A DNA stretch of 34,673 nucleotides from Nocardioidaceae bacterium (GCA_017744365.1 JAGIBL010000014.1:1-34673), one strand, 5' to 3'; positions 16,094 through 25,121 are shown, counted from the stretch's first letter. The notes: generated by a model from the sequence alone, not told the origin. Numbers and translations: made by a program.

Positions 16094-18325
16094 GTGGTTT
16101 CCGAGGTGAGTCCAGAACTCCGCGGGGAGATCCGCTCGGTGGTCACCGACGTCCTCGAGAAGGGTGGCGGGGGCTGGGAGGCCTGCGCGGAGGCCGGGTT
16201 GCTCGGCCTGGCCGCCTCGGAGTCGTCCGGCGGTGAGGGACTCGGCCTGGAGGCGCTCGGCGTGCTCCTGCACGAGCTCGGCCGCCGCGCGGTCGACCTA
16301 CCCGTCCTGGAGACCCTGGTGTGCGGGCTGCTCACCCTGGAGACCGCCGCGCCCGAGCAGGCCGCGCGGTTCGTCCCGGACGTGGTCGCCGGCAAGCTCT
16401 TCCTCGCCCCGGCGCTCAACGAGCCCGGCCGTGCGCTCCCGGTCCGGCCGGCCACCACGCTGCGCAACGGCCTGGTCACCGGCCACAAGACCGACGTGAC
16501 CGTGCTCGACGGCGCCACCCTCCTGCTCGTCTCCACCGACGCCGGCGTCGCGCTGGTCGATCCGGACGGTCCCGGCGTGCGCAAGGTCGGCAACTACCTG
16601 TCCCGCAGTGTCCCGCACGGTCCGGCGGACGGCAGCCAGCCGCCGACCGCACCCGCCACCGGCTACGTCTTCACCGAGGCGCCCGCGGTCGAGGTGCTGC
16701 CCGAGGCCGCCGGCCAGGTGCTGCGCCAGCACGCCGTCGCCGGGCTGCTGCTGCTCGGTGACGGCCTGCTCGCCGGCGCGCTCGACCTGACCGCCGGCTA
16801 CATCCGGGAGCGGGTCCAGTTCGGCCGCAGCCTGGCCGAGTTCCAGGCCGTGGCGATGCAGATCGCCGACGTCTTCGTGGTCTCGCGGATGGCTGCGCTG
16901 GCGGCCGAGTCCGCCGCCTGGCGGGTCGCCGAGGGGCTGCCGGCCGCCGAGGACCTCGCCGTCGGTGCCGCCTGGTTCGCCGACCGGGCTCCGGCCGCGC
17001 TGCAGACCTGCCACCACCTGCACGGCGGCATGGGCGTGGACGAGACCTACCCGCTGCACCGGTACTTCTCCCGGGTCAAGGACATCGCCCGTCTGCTCGG
17101 CGGTCGCGAGGCCACGCTGGCCCAGGTGCCGGTGCAGGAGCAGGCCGGCAAGAACCTCGAGCTCACCGAGGCGCAGCGCGCGTTCAAGGACGAGGTGCGC
17201 GGCTACTTCTCCACGCTGGTCAGCGAGGAGGACAAGCTGGAGATGATGACCGACCGGCACGGCCCGGCCTACCACCGCAACATCAAGCAGATGGGCACCG
17301 ACGGCTGGATGGGCGTGGGCTGGCCGGTCGAGTACGGCGGGAAGGGGCTCGGCGGGATCGAGCAGCAGATCTTCGCGAACGAGGCCGCCCGCGCCGACGT
17401 GCACCTGCCTTCGGTCACCCTGCAGACCGTCGGCCCGACCCTGCAGGCGTTCGGCACGCAGAAGCAGAAGGACCTGTTCCTCAACAAGATCCTGGCCGGC
17501 GACGTGCACTTCGCGATCGGCTACTCCGAGGCCGACGCCGGCACCGACCTGGCCTCGCTGCGCTGCTCGGCCCGCAAGGACGCGAACGGCGACTGGATCG
17601 TCAACGGCCAGAAGATGTGGACCACCGGCGGGCACGCCGCCGACTACATCTGGCTGGCGGTGCGCACCGACCCCGATGCCCCCAAGCACAAGGGCATCTC
17701 GGTGCTGATCGTGGACACCCGGGACCCCGGCTACTCGTGGACGCCGATCGTCACCTGCGACGGCTCGCACCACGTCAACGCGACCTACTACAACGACGTC
17801 CGGGTGCCGGCCGACATGCTCGTCGGCGCCGAGAACGAGGGCTGGAAGCTCATCACCACCCAGCTCAACCACGAGCGGGTCATGCTCGGCCCGGCCGGCC
17901 GGCTCGAGGGGCTGCGCGACGACGTGGTCTCCTGGGCCTCGTCCCGTACGACGCCCGACGGCACGCCGCTCCTCGAGGTGCCGTGGGTGCGCGACGTGCT
18001 GGCCCGGGTGACCGTCTCGTTCCGGGTCAACGAGCTGCTCAACTGGAAGGTCGCCGCCGGGGCGGTGGATCCGAAGGCGGCCGTCGCGGACGCGTCCTCG
18101 TCGAAGGTGTTCGCCTCCGACGAGGTGCAGCGCCTGGGCCTGGCCCTCGAGGAGATCGTGACGACGTACGGCGACCCCGGCGATGCCGAGACCGCGACGC
18201 TGCTGCACTTCCTGGACGCGACCTCGAAGCGGAACCTCGTGCTCACCTTCGGCGGCGGCGTCAACGAGGTGCAGCGCGAGCTGATCGCGATGTTCGGACT
18301 GGGCCTGCCGAAGGTGCCCCGATGA
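16094..18325 (+). CDS. Fused two-module acyl-CoA dehydrogenase, ChsE1-ChsE2-like
   Basis: A 743-residue protein, roughly twice the normal acyl-CoA dehydrogenase length, starting at GTG 16094 after GGAAGGAG. Module 1 (about residues 1-345) has RERVQFGRSLAEFQA and the FAD-contact LHGGMGVDETYPLHRYF (H310). After a short linker, module 2 (about 356-743) has GWPVEYGGKGLG, YSEADAGTDLASLR, WTTGGHAADY and LNHERVMLGP. In the last, E594 is near module position 240, roughly where ChsE2 places its base. In Mycobacterium tuberculosis, ChsE1 and ChsE2 (FadE28/29) form a heterotetramer that dehydrogenates the three-carbon steroid side-chain CoA ester. FadE34 is a known naturally fused relative. Gene order here (followed by ChsH2-, ChsH1- and Ltp2-like genes) argues for the C22 side-chain step. 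Confidence 0.87.
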   Translation: MVSEVSPELRGEIRSVVTDVLEKGGGGWEACAEAGLLGLAASESSGGEGLGLEALGVLLHELGRRAVDLPVLETLVCGLLTLETAAPEQAARFVPDVVAGKLFLAPALNEPGRALPVRPATTLRNGLVTGHKTDVTVLDGATLLLVSTDAGVALVDPDGPGVRKVGNYLSRSVPHGPADGSQPPTAPATGYVFTEAPAVEVLPEAAGQVLRQHAVAGLLLLGDGLLAGALDLTAGYIRERVQFGRSLAEFQAVAMQIADVFVVSRMAALAAESAAWRVAEGLPAAEDLAVGAAWFADRAPAALQTCHHLHGGMGVDETYPLHRYFSRVKDIARLLGGREATLAQVPVQEQAGKNLELTEAQRAFKDEVRGYFSTLVSEEDKLEMMTDRHGPAYHRNIKQMGTDGWMGVGWPVEYGGKGLGGIEQQIFANEAARADVHLPSVTLQTVGPTLQAFGTQKQKDLFLNKILAGDVHFAIGYSEADAGTDLASLRCSARKDANGDWIVNGQKMWTTGGHAADYIWLAVRTDPDAPKHKGISVLIVDTRDPGYSWTPIVTCDGSHHVNATYYNDVRVPADMLVGAENEGWKLITTQLNHERVMLGPAGRLEGLRDDVVSWASSRTTPDGTPLLEVPWVRDVLARVTVSFRVNELLNWKVAAGAVDPKAAVADASSSKVFASDEVQRLGLALEEIVTTYGDPGDAETATLLHFLDATSKRNLVLTFGGGVNEVQRELIAMFGLGLPKVPR

Positions 18326-19242
18326 CCGCGGCGGCGACTCCGGTGGACGAGCGCGGCCACGACTGGATCATGGCCGAGGTCGAGAAGATGAAGGCCCTCG
18401 GCGAGACCGAGCCGCGGCTGGCCCGCGACCCCGTCAACCAGCCGATGATCAACAACTGGCTGGAGGCGATCGGGGAGACCGATCCGCGCTTCGGCGACGG
18501 CGAGGCGCCGCCGGCGATGGCACAGGTCTGGACGATGTACGGGCTGAACCCCGAGCGCCCGGCGAACGACCCGCTGCACGGCACGATGCAGATCCTGGAC
18601 GCGGCCGGGTTCACCTCGGTGCTCGGCACCAACTGCGACCAGACCTACGCGCGCCCGGTCAAGGTCGGCGAGCAGGTCGCGATCACCACCCGGCTGGAGT
18701 CGGTCGTCGGTCCCAAGAAGACCGGTGTCGGCGAGGGCTACTTCGTCACCACCGAGAACACCTGGAAGGTGGGCGACGAGGTGGTCGCGACCATGCAGTT
18801 CCGGGTGCTGAAGTTCAAGCCCGGTGCGCGGCCGGCGAAGGTCGACCGCACCAAGCTCGTCCGCCCGCAGATGAACCGGGACACGGCTTTCTTCTGGGAG
18901 GGCACCCAGGCCGGTGAGCTGCGGATCCAGCAGTGCAACGCCTGCGGCGAGCTGCGGCACCCGCCCGGCCCGATGTGCCCGGCCTGCCACGCGGCCGACC
19001 GCGGCTACGTGGTGGCGAGCGGCAAGGGCACGGTGTTCTCGTTCCTGGTCCACCACGCCCCGCAGCTGCCGGGCAAGGAGCTGCCGGCCACGCTGGCGCT
19101 GATCGAGCTCGAGGAGGGGCTGCGGATGGTCGGTGAGGTGCTGTCCGGCAAGGAGGGCATCGAGATCGGGAGCCCGGTGCAGGTGGTCTTCGAGAAGATC
19201 GACGACGACCTGACGCTCGCGCAGTGGGAGGTGACGTCGTGA
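18322..19242 (+). CDS. chsH2: ChsH2-like MaoC/DUF35 steroid enoyl-CoA hydratase subunit
   Basis: A 306-residue two-domain protein. The N-terminal half (to about 175) is a MaoC-like hot-dog domain with PPAMAQVWTMYGL and a long PVKVGEQVAITTRLESV strand region. The C-terminal half is a DUF35 domain, with a rubredoxin-like zinc ribbon (C205, C208, C219, C222 in CNACG...CPACH) followed by an OB-fold. In the known complex, ChsH2 pairs with ChsH1 to hydrate the C17-C20 enoyl-CoA of the steroid side chain. Its DUF35 domain then docks the aldolase Ltp2. The gene starts on the stop of the dehydrogenase (ATGA), and the following hydratase subunit starts on its own stop. The MaoC half lacks an obvious catalytic D-x4-H set, as expected for this subunit. 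Confidence 0.92.
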   Translation: MTAAATPVDERGHDWIMAEVEKMKALGETEPRLARDPVNQPMINNWLEAIGETDPRFGDGEAPPAMAQVWTMYGLNPERPANDPLHGTMQILDAAGFTSVLGTNCDQTYARPVKVGEQVAITTRLESVVGPKKTGVGEGYFVTTENTWKVGDEVVATMQFRVLKFKPGARPAKVDRTKLVRPQMNRDTAFFWEGTQAGELRIQQCNACGELRHPPGPMCPACHAADRGYVVASGKGTVFSFLVHHAPQLPGKELPATLALIELEEGLRMVGEVLSGKEGIEIGSPVQVVFEKIDDDLTLAQWEVTS

Positions 19243-19616
19243 CCACGCTGCCCGCCTGGGAGCTGCCGATCACGCCGACGCTGGTGGTCTCCACGGCGAT
19301 CGCCACCCGCGACTTCCAGGACGTCCACCACGACCGCGACCTGGCCCAGGGTCACGGCTCGAAGGACATCTTCGTGAACATCCTGACCACCACCGGCCTG
19401 GTGCAGCGCTACGTCGGGGAGTGGGCGCGGGACGCGGTCGGGCCGGACTTCCGGATCACCTCGTGCGCGCTCCGGCTCGGCGCTCCGGCGTACCCGTACG
19501 ACACGCTGACCTTCAGCGGCGGGGCCACCGAGGAGGGCGACACCATCACCGTCGACGTCGTCGGCGCGGTCTCGCTCGGCAACCACGTCAACGCGACCGT
19601 GACGGTGACCCGATGA
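19239..19616 (+). CDS. chsH1: ChsH1-like MaoC enoyl-CoA hydratase subunit
   Basis: A 125-residue single hot-dog protein starting at GTG 19239, overlapping the chsH2 stop (GTGA). The catalytic motif of hydratase-2 proteins is visible as D25 and H30 in TRDFQDVHHDRDLA, followed by GSKDIFVNILTTTGLVQRY. In the mycobacterial ChsH1-ChsH2 heterotetramer, this subunit supplies the catalytic Asp and His with the same five-residue spacing. The two proteins together would hydrate the 3-oxo-pregna-4,17-diene-20-carboxyl-CoA type intermediate. The next gene, ltp2, overlaps the stop by ATGA, so all four genes 16094-20785 are coupled. Confidence 0.92.
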   Translation: MTTLPAWELPITPTLVVSTAIATRDFQDVHHDRDLAQGHGSKDIFVNILTTTGLVQRYVGEWARDAVGPDFRITSCALRLGAPAYPYDTLTFSGGATEEGDTITVDVVGAVSLGNHVNATVTVTR

Positions 19617-20785
19617 CACGCACCCTGTCGAAGAAGGCCGCCATCGCCGGCATCGGCGCCACCGACTTCTCCAAGGACTCCGGCCGCTCGGAGCTTCGGC
19701 TCTCCTGCGAGGCGGTGCTGGACGCGCTCGCCGACTGCGGGCTGACGCCGAAGGACGTCGACGGCCTGGTCACGTTCACCATGGACAACTCCTCGGAGAT
19801 CGCGGTCGCTCGTGAGCTCGGGATGGGTGACCTGCGCTTCTTCAGCCGGATCAACTACGGCGGCGGCGCGGCCTGCGGCACCGTCCAGCAGGCGGCGATG
19901 GCGGTCGCGACCGGGGTGGCTGACGTGGTGGTCTGCTACCGCGGCTTCAACGAGCGCTCCGGCCAGCGGTTCGGCCAGGTCTCGCAGTGGGCCGCGACCC
20001 AGGTCAACACCAACGGCCTGGACAACGCGTTCACCTACCCCCACGGGCTCTCCACGCCGGCCGCGACGGTGGCCATGCAGGCCCGCCGGTACATGCACGA
20101 GTTCGGGGCGACGTCGGCGGACTTCGGCACGGTCGCGGTGGCCGACCGCAAGCACGCGGCCACCAACCCGAAGGCGTTCTTCTACTCCCAACCCATCACC
20201 CTGGAGGACCACCAGGCCTCCCGGATGATCGCCGACCCGCTGCACCTGCTCGACTGCTGCCAGGAGAGCGACGGCGCGGTGGCGATCGTGGTCACCACCC
20301 CCGAGCGCGCGGCGGACCTGCGCCAGAGGGCGGCGATCATCACCGCGGCTGCGCAGGGCAGTGCCCCGGACCAGTTCGTGATGACCTCGTACTACCGCGA
20401 GGACATCGGCATCCCCGAGATCGGCGTGGTCGGACGCGAGCTGTGGGACCAGTCGGGGCTCGGGCCGGACGACATCCAGACGGCCGTGCTCTACGACCAC
20501 TTCACGCCGTACGTGCTGATGCAGCTGGAGGAGCTCGGCTTCTGCAAGCCCGGAGAGGCCAAGGACTTCATCGCCGACGGAGCGATCGAGCTCGGCGGCC
20601 GGCTGCCGCTGAACACCCACGGCGGCCAGCTCGGCGAGGCCTACATCCACGGCATGAACGGCATCGCGGAGGCGGTGCGCCAGGTGCGCGGCACCTCGGT
20701 CAACCAGGTCCCCGCGGTCGAGCACGTGCTGGTCACCGCGGGCACCGGCGTGCCGACCAGCGGCCTGATCCTGAGCACCACCTGA
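19613..20785 (+). CDS. ltp2: Ltp2-like thiolase-fold steroid side-chain aldolase
   Basis: A 390-residue member of the thiolase-like lipid-transfer protein group. It starts with KKAAIAGIGATDFSKDSGRS and has the NYGGGAACGTVQQAAMAVATG segment at the position of the thiolase nucleophile loop. The C-terminal signature NTHGGQLGEAYIHGMNG replaces the usual thiolase His motif, and LYDHFTPYVLMQLEELGFC precedes it. In known systems Ltp2 is a retro-aldolase that cleaves 17-hydroxy-pregnene carboxyl-CoA to a C17-keto steroid (such as androstenedione) and propionyl-CoA, and needs the DUF35 domain of ChsH2. The gene is last in the igr-like operon. The strict order chsE-chsH2-chsH1-ltp2 makes this assignment strong. 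Confidence 0.93.
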   Translation: MTRTLSKKAAIAGIGATDFSKDSGRSELRLSCEAVLDALADCGLTPKDVDGLVTFTMDNSSEIAVARELGMGDLRFFSRINYGGGAACGTVQQAAMAVATGVADVVVCYRGFNERSGQRFGQVSQWAATQVNTNGLDNAFTYPHGLSTPAATVAMQARRYMHEFGATSADFGTVAVADRKHAATNPKAFFYSQPITLEDHQASRMIADPLHLLDCCQESDGAVAIVVTTPERAADLRQRAAIITAAAQGSAPDQFVMTSYYREDIGIPEIGVVGRELWDQSGLGPDDIQTAVLYDHFTPYVLMQLEELGFCKPGEAKDFIADGAIELGGRLPLNTHGGQLGEAYIHGMNGIAEAVRQVRGTSVNQVPAVEHVLVTAGTGVPTSGLILSTT

Positions 20786-20838
20786 CTCGCGACCAAGGTC
20801 CCATCAGGTCGGGATCGCACCGGCCGATCAGGGTGCTA

Positions 20839-20858
20839 CCGGGGCACGGACGCCCCGG
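20839..20858. terminator. Hairpin after ltp2
   Basis: CCGGGGC and GCCCCGG form a perfect 7-base-pair stem around a 6-base loop, 53 bases after the ltp2 stop and 25 bases before the next ATG. There is no U-tract, so it could be a weak actinobacterial terminator or a structure in the leader of the secreted protein. Confidence 0.4.
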
Positions 20859-20882
20859 CCTGCTCGCCACGGAAGGTGACCC

Positions 20883-23486
20883 ATGCGCCGGCGTCTGCTC
20901 GCTGCCCTCGTCCTCGGCCTCGCTGCCCTCAGCATCGGGCTGGCTCGCGCCGACTCGCACACCGACCGCGTCGAGGCGGCCTGCGCGGACGCCCGCCCGG
21001 TCCGCATCGGGGATACCGTCGCGTGCGCGCACGTCGACGTGGCCCCACCCGGCATCGACGTGCACGACCGGCCCAGCACGGCTGAGCTGCGGGCGCGCGA
21101 GGGCGCCGGCCCGGCGGCGTACCAGGCGGCCCAGGACCTCGGGGTCGCGGCCACCGAGGTCGCCACCACCGCGACCGACCCGAGCGTGCCCTGCGACGGC
21201 GACGGCACCTCGGGCTACCGGGTCCAGGGCATGTACGTCGTCGAGGCCGGCAGGACCAACCGGTACGCCGACCTGAAGTCGTCCTTCCAGCTCTGGGCGG
21301 CCGGCACCGACGACGTGGTGAACCGGTCCGCCGCGCTGACCGGGGGAGTGCGGCACCTGCGCTACGCGACCGAGGCCGGGGGCGCCGGGTGCGTGGCCAG
21401 CGTGCTCAACGTGACCGTGCCCGCCGGCTCGATGACCTCGTTCTCGACCACGGTCTCGGCGGTGCAGGCACTCGGCTACACCAGTCCGGGCCGCAAGTAC
21501 CTGATGTGGACCGACGCGACCGTGCTCTGCGGCGTCGCGAGCATGTACACCACCGACTCCGACACCCAGGCCAACCCCAACAACGGCTCCTATGCGCAGT
21601 ACGCCCGGGTCGACGCGGGCTGCTGGGGTCTCGGCAACGGCACCAGCCAGCACTCGGTGGAGGCGCACGAGATCCTGCACACCCTCGGTGGCGTGCAGAA
21701 CACGGCGCCGCACTCGACCAAGGCCGGTCACTGCTGGGACGAGTCGGACACGATGTGCTACGCCGACGGCGGCACCCACGCGATGGTGCAGATCTGCCCG
21801 CCCGAGCGGGAGTTCTTCTTCGACTGCAACAACGACGACTACTTCTCGACGTACCCGGATCCGGGCAGCTACCTGGACACGCACTGGAACGCGGCCGACT
21901 CGCGCTTCCTCATCGGCGGCGGCGACGGCACCGGCGGCGGAACGCTGGGCAGCCCGACCACGCTGGGCGCCACCATCGCCGTGAACAACCCCGCCGTTCC
22001 GGGCCTGTCCACCCAGGCCTCGGTGACCCCGGCGCTGCCGGCCGGGCGGACGCTGACCAAGGTCGCCTGGACCTCCAAGCGCGCCGACTGCGTCTTCTCC
22101 GCGCCGGCCGCGCTGCAGACCGACGTCACCTGCAACGCGACGGTCGCGACCGCGACGACGGTGACCGCGGTCCTCACCGACTCGACCGGCGCCACCAAGT
22201 CCGTGACCAGCCCGCTCACCTTCGCCGCCGGGACCGCCCGCCCGGTGACGGTCTCGGTGGCCGCGGCGAGCCAGACCGGCACCGCGTCGGTGTGCACCGG
22301 CGCCGCCTTCCCGGTGCGTGCGAGCGTGGTCGACAACGCCAGCGGCCAGCCGGTGAAGGGACTCTCGGTCACCTTCACCAAGCAGGCCGGGACCGCGACG
22401 ATCGCGTCGTCCGCCGGGGCCGGCATCACCACCCTCGAGGGTGCGGCCGTGCTCTCCCAGAGCGCGACCCTGCGCACGACGTACGTCGCCAAGACCGCGG
22501 CCGGGACCGTCTACGCGGCCGGGGCGCCGGCCACCGTGGTCGCGACCCCGGGCTCGTGTGCTCCGACGCTGACCGCGGCCGTGGACACGAGCGCGGTCTA
22601 CTACGCCGACCCGGTGACGGTCACGGGCACGCTGACCCGAACGGTCGGCGGCGCGACCATCCCGGTCGCTGGTGCGAGCCTGCCGGTCCGGCTCACTGCG
22701 GGCACCAAGGTGGGCGCGCTCGGCAACGCCGTCACCGCGGGAGACGGGACGTTCCGTCTCGTGGTGAAGCCGACCTTCACCGGCACGCTCAGCGTCGAGC
22801 TGACCGGCTCCACGGCGTACGTGGCCACCAAGGTCTCGCTCGGCACGGTGACGGTGACCGTCCCGGAGACCCGGATGACCGCCACCGCGACTCCGGCCGA
22901 CGTCGGCTACGGCAACGGCGTCACGGTGACCGGAACGCTGCGCCGCGACGCCGGCGGCACCGTGACCGCGCTGACCAACGCGACCGCCTCGGTCCGGGTG
23001 ACCAAGCCGGGCACCACGATCCCGACGGTGATCGGCTCGGCGAAGGTGCTGGCCGACGGCACCTTCAGCGCGGTGGTCCCGCTCAAGGTCTCCGGCACCC
23101 TGTCGGTCGCGTACGCCGGGGCGCCCGGGCAGCCTGCCTCGTCGGTGACGGTCGGCACGGTCACCGCCGGGACCTGGACGACCGCGGTCACCGCGAACGC
23201 GTCGGCCGGCAGCGTGGTCCTCGGCGGCTCGGTGACGTTCACGGGCTCGGTGACGAAGACGTACGGCGGCAGCACGGTGCCCGCGGGCTCACTGCGCGTG
23301 GTCGCGTCCTTCACCCCGACCGGATCGACCACCCGCACGCTGGTCACCTCGGGCACCACGACCGCCTCGGGCACCTACACCCTGCGCGTTTTCCCGAAGG
23401 CCACCGGCACCTGGACCCTCACCGTCCCGACCGCCCCGGGCTACGCGGAGTCCACCGCCACCCCCCGCACCATCACGGTGTCCTAG
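20883..23486 (+). CDS. Secreted zincin-like metalloprotease with C-terminal Ig-like repeats
   Basis: An 867-residue protein with a clear N-terminal signal peptide (MRRRLLAALVLGLAALSIGLARA, cleavage near residue 23-25) and a GGAAGG ribosome site. The central region has a gluzincin/metzincin-like motif: H262-E263-x-x-H266 in HEILHTLGGVQ, and a Met-turn-like DTMCY around M291. The expected third metzincin ligand (residue 272) is Gln; a histidine further on (APHST or AGHCWDE) may replace it. This block resembles a family of secreted actinobacterial putative metalloproteases. From about residue 360 to the end it is Thr/Val/Ala-rich, with several Ig-like (Big/MSCRAMM-type) beta-sandwich units carrying VTVTGTL-type strands. 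It sits between steroid genes but has no evident metabolic link. Protease activity is inferred. Confidence 0.8.
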   Translation: MRRRLLAALVLGLAALSIGLARADSHTDRVEAACADARPVRIGDTVACAHVDVAPPGIDVHDRPSTAELRAREGAGPAAYQAAQDLGVAATEVATTATDPSVPCDGDGTSGYRVQGMYVVEAGRTNRYADLKSSFQLWAAGTDDVVNRSAALTGGVRHLRYATEAGGAGCVASVLNVTVPAGSMTSFSTTVSAVQALGYTSPGRKYLMWTDATVLCGVASMYTTDSDTQANPNNGSYAQYARVDAGCWGLGNGTSQHSVEAHEILHTLGGVQNTAPHSTKAGHCWDESDTMCYADGGTHAMVQICPPEREFFFDCNNDDYFSTYPDPGSYLDTHWNAADSRFLIGGGDGTGGGTLGSPTTLGATIAVNNPAVPGLSTQASVTPALPAGRTLTKVAWTSKRADCVFSAPAALQTDVTCNATVATATTVTAVLTDSTGATKSVTSPLTFAAGTARPVTVSVAAASQTGTASVCTGAAFPVRASVVDNASGQPVKGLSVTFTKQAGTATIASSAGAGITTLEGAAVLSQSATLRTTYVAKTAAGTVYAAGAPATVVATPGSCAPTLTAAVDTSAVYYADPVTVTGTLTRTVGGATIPVAGASLPVRLTAGTKVGALGNAVTAGDGTFRLVVKPTFTGTLSVELTGSTAYVATKVSLGTVTVTVPETRMTATATPADVGYGNGVTVTGTLRRDAGGTVTALTNATASVRVTKPGTTIPTVIGSAKVLADGTFSAVVPLKVSGTLSVAYAGAPGQPASSVTVGTVTAGTWTTAVTANASAGSVVLGGSVTFTGSVTKTYGGSTVPAGSLRVVASFTPTGSTTRTLVTSGTTTASGTYTLRVFPKATGTWTLTVPTAPGYAESTATPRTITVS

Positions 23487-23512
23487 CGGAGGACCCTGAC
23501 CAGCCCCGCGAG

Positions 23513-24244
23513 TCAGTGGAGTCGGGCGGCGAAGAAGTCCAGGACGGCGTCGACGGCCAGCTGGCTGCGGTGCTCGGTCACGGTGCCGTGGCCCTTGCCC
23601 GGCAGGTCCACGCGCAGGAACGCGTCGCCCAGCGCGCGGCTCAGCGTATCGAAGCGCGAGCCCGTCATCGGGTCGCTCGGGTACTGCAGGCCGAGCACCT
23701 GGCAGCCCTCGGCCGCGCGCTGCTGGACGACCGCGAGGTCGTCGGGCGAGAGGTTGACGTCGCGCGCCCGGCGCGGGCTGATCGCGAACGGCGCCGCGGG
23801 CTGGGCCAGCACCGGCGCTGCGACGGCGGGGTCGACCATCATCGCGAGCGCGAACCCGCCGGTGAAGCACATCCCCAGCGCGCCCACGCCTGGTCCGCCG
23901 ACGTCGGCGTGCAGGGCGCGCGCGAGGCTGCGCAGCCACGTGGCGATGGGAGCGGTCCGGCCCAGCGCGATCTTGGTGAACTCCGCGCGCACGCAGACGT
24001 TCGCCAGCGTGCGCAACGTCGGGAGCAGCGTCTGCGGCTCGCCGATCCGCCCGAACAGGTGCGGCTGCACGACGGTGTAGCCGGCAGCGACCAGCTCCTC
24101 GCAGAACGCGATCACCTTCGGGGTCGGCCCGGGTATCTCGTGGATGACGATGACGCCGGGGCCGCTGCCCTTCCGGTACGTCGAGAAGGTCAGGTCGCCC
24201 TCGGTGTGCTCACCGCGGGTCCAGGAGGCGAGGAGGTCAGGCAC
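23513..24244 (-). CDS. Dienelactone hydrolase family protein
   Basis: A 243-residue alpha/beta hydrolase of the dienelactone hydrolase group. E36 (VIHEIPG), the nucleophile C126 in GMCFTGG, D191 in QYPSDPMT and H219 in GKGHGTVTEH match the Cys-Asp-His arrangement of that family. The gene starts at a GTG at 24244 that overlaps the end of the MaoC gene by eight bases, so it is the third member of a kstD-hydratase-hydrolase operon. In actinobacteria DLH-like proteins accompany many catabolic clusters; a role in opening a lactone or thioester during steroid breakdown is conceivable but not shown. Convergent with the metalloprotease gene, 26 bases apart. Confidence 0.85.
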   Translation of the reverse strand: MPDLLASWTRGEHTEGDLTFSTYRKGSGPGVIVIHEIPGPTPKVIAFCEELVAAGYTVVQPHLFGRIGEPQTLLPTLRTLANVCVRAEFTKIALGRTAPIATWLRSLARALHADVGGPGVGALGMCFTGGFALAMMVDPAVAAPVLAQPAAPFAISPRRARDVNLSPDDLAVVQQRAAEGCQVLGLQYPSDPMTGSRFDTLSRALGDAFLRVDLPGKGHGTVTEHRSQLAVDAVLDFFAARLH

Positions 24245-25121
24245 GCCTGACGAGGCAGTCGGCGAGGACCGGGGCGCCGTCGCGCTCGGGGCGCGGGCTG
24301 GCGATCGTGGCCGCGACGACGATGTCTTCCGCGGAGTCCCAGGCCTGCACCCGGATCGTCTCGCCCGGGAACACCACCCCGGCGAACCGGCCGCTGAAGC
24401 CGGCCACCCGGGACGCGTCCCCGTCGAGCAGGTCGTCGGTCACCGTGCGCAGCACGATGCCGTAGGAGCAGAGCCCGTGCAGGATCGGCGCGGGGAAGCC
24501 GGCCGCCTGCGCGAACGCGGGGTCGGCATGCAGCGGGTTCCGGTCGCCGCAGAGCCGGTAGAGCATGGCCTGCTGCGGTGTGACGTCGTACGACGTGTCC
24601 GCATCGGGCTTGCGGTCGGGGATCTCGACCGCGCTCGACGTGCCGCGGTCACCACCCCAGCCGCCCTCGCCCTTGACGAAGATCGAGGAGCGCACCGTCC
24701 AGAGCTCCTCGCCCTCGGCGGAGACGGCGGTGCCCTCCTGCCAGATCACCGCGGCCTTGCCCTTGTCCCAGACGTCGGTGATCCGGGTCGAGAGGGTCGC
24801 GGTTCCCGAGGTCGGCAGCGGGCCGGTGACGCTGATCTCCTGGGCGCCGTGCACGACCTGGGCGAGGTTGATGTCGCAGCCGGGCAGGTCCAGCGGCGGC
24901 GGATCGGTCTCGTGGAACGACGGCGCCACGATCCCGAACGACGGCAGCACCTGCAGGTTCGCGTCGTCGAGGGTGTAGCGCAGCGCGTGCGGGTCCAAGT
25001 GGTCGCCCGGACGGGAGCCGGCGCCGATGGCCAGGTGGTAGAGCAGCACGTCGCTGGCCGACCAGGAGAAGGTCCGGTCCGGCAGCGCGGCACCGATGGC
25101 GACGTCGGGGTTGATCGGCAT
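24237..25121 (-). CDS. MaoC-type (R)-specific 2-enoyl-CoA hydratase, Hsd4B-like
   Basis: A 294-residue double hot-dog hydratase. The N-terminal domain spans about residues 1-150 (WSASDVLLYHLAIGAG). The C-terminal domain carries the hydratase-2 motif LYRLCGDRNPLHADP followed by AAGFPAPILHGL, with catalytic Asp and His in place. The layout resembles eukaryotic peroxisomal multifunctional enzyme hydratases and the steroid-cluster protein next to kstD in mycobacteria and rhodococci (Rv3538/Hsd4B type), which hydrates side-chain enoyl-CoAs during beta-oxidation. The ATG at 25121 lies only two bases after the kstD stop, and there is no strong Shine-Dalgarno sequence, so it is probably translated by coupling. 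Confidence 0.87.
   Translation of the reverse strand: MPINPDVAIGAALPDRTFSWSASDVLLYHLAIGAGSRPGDHLDPHALRYTLDDANLQVLPSFGIVAPSFHETDPPPLDLPGCDINLAQVVHGAQEISVTGPLPTSGTATLSTRITDVWDKGKAAVIWQEGTAVSAEGEELWTVRSSIFVKGEGGWGGDRGTSSAVEIPDRKPDADTSYDVTPQQAMLYRLCGDRNPLHADPAFAQAAGFPAPILHGLCSYGIVLRTVTDDLLDGDASRVAGFSGRFAGVVFPGETIRVQAWDSAEDIVVAATIASPRPERDGAPVLADCLVRRA

Noticed and set aside
16094-18325. The fused dehydrogenase as a frameshift or assembly artefact joining two genes
   Set aside because: The frame is continuous through a reasonable linker near residues 340-356 and both modules keep family motifs; known FadE34 proteins are fused in the same manner.
20786-20882. Possible small RNA in the gap after ltp2
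   Set aside because: Only one short hairpin (20839-20858) is present, and no promoter or further structure supports an RNA gene.
21900-23486. DNA repeats or a mobile element in the repetitive Thr/Val-rich region
   Set aside because: The repetition is at the protein level (Ig-like strands) and not in long identical DNA blocks; no terminal repeats or transposase are seen.
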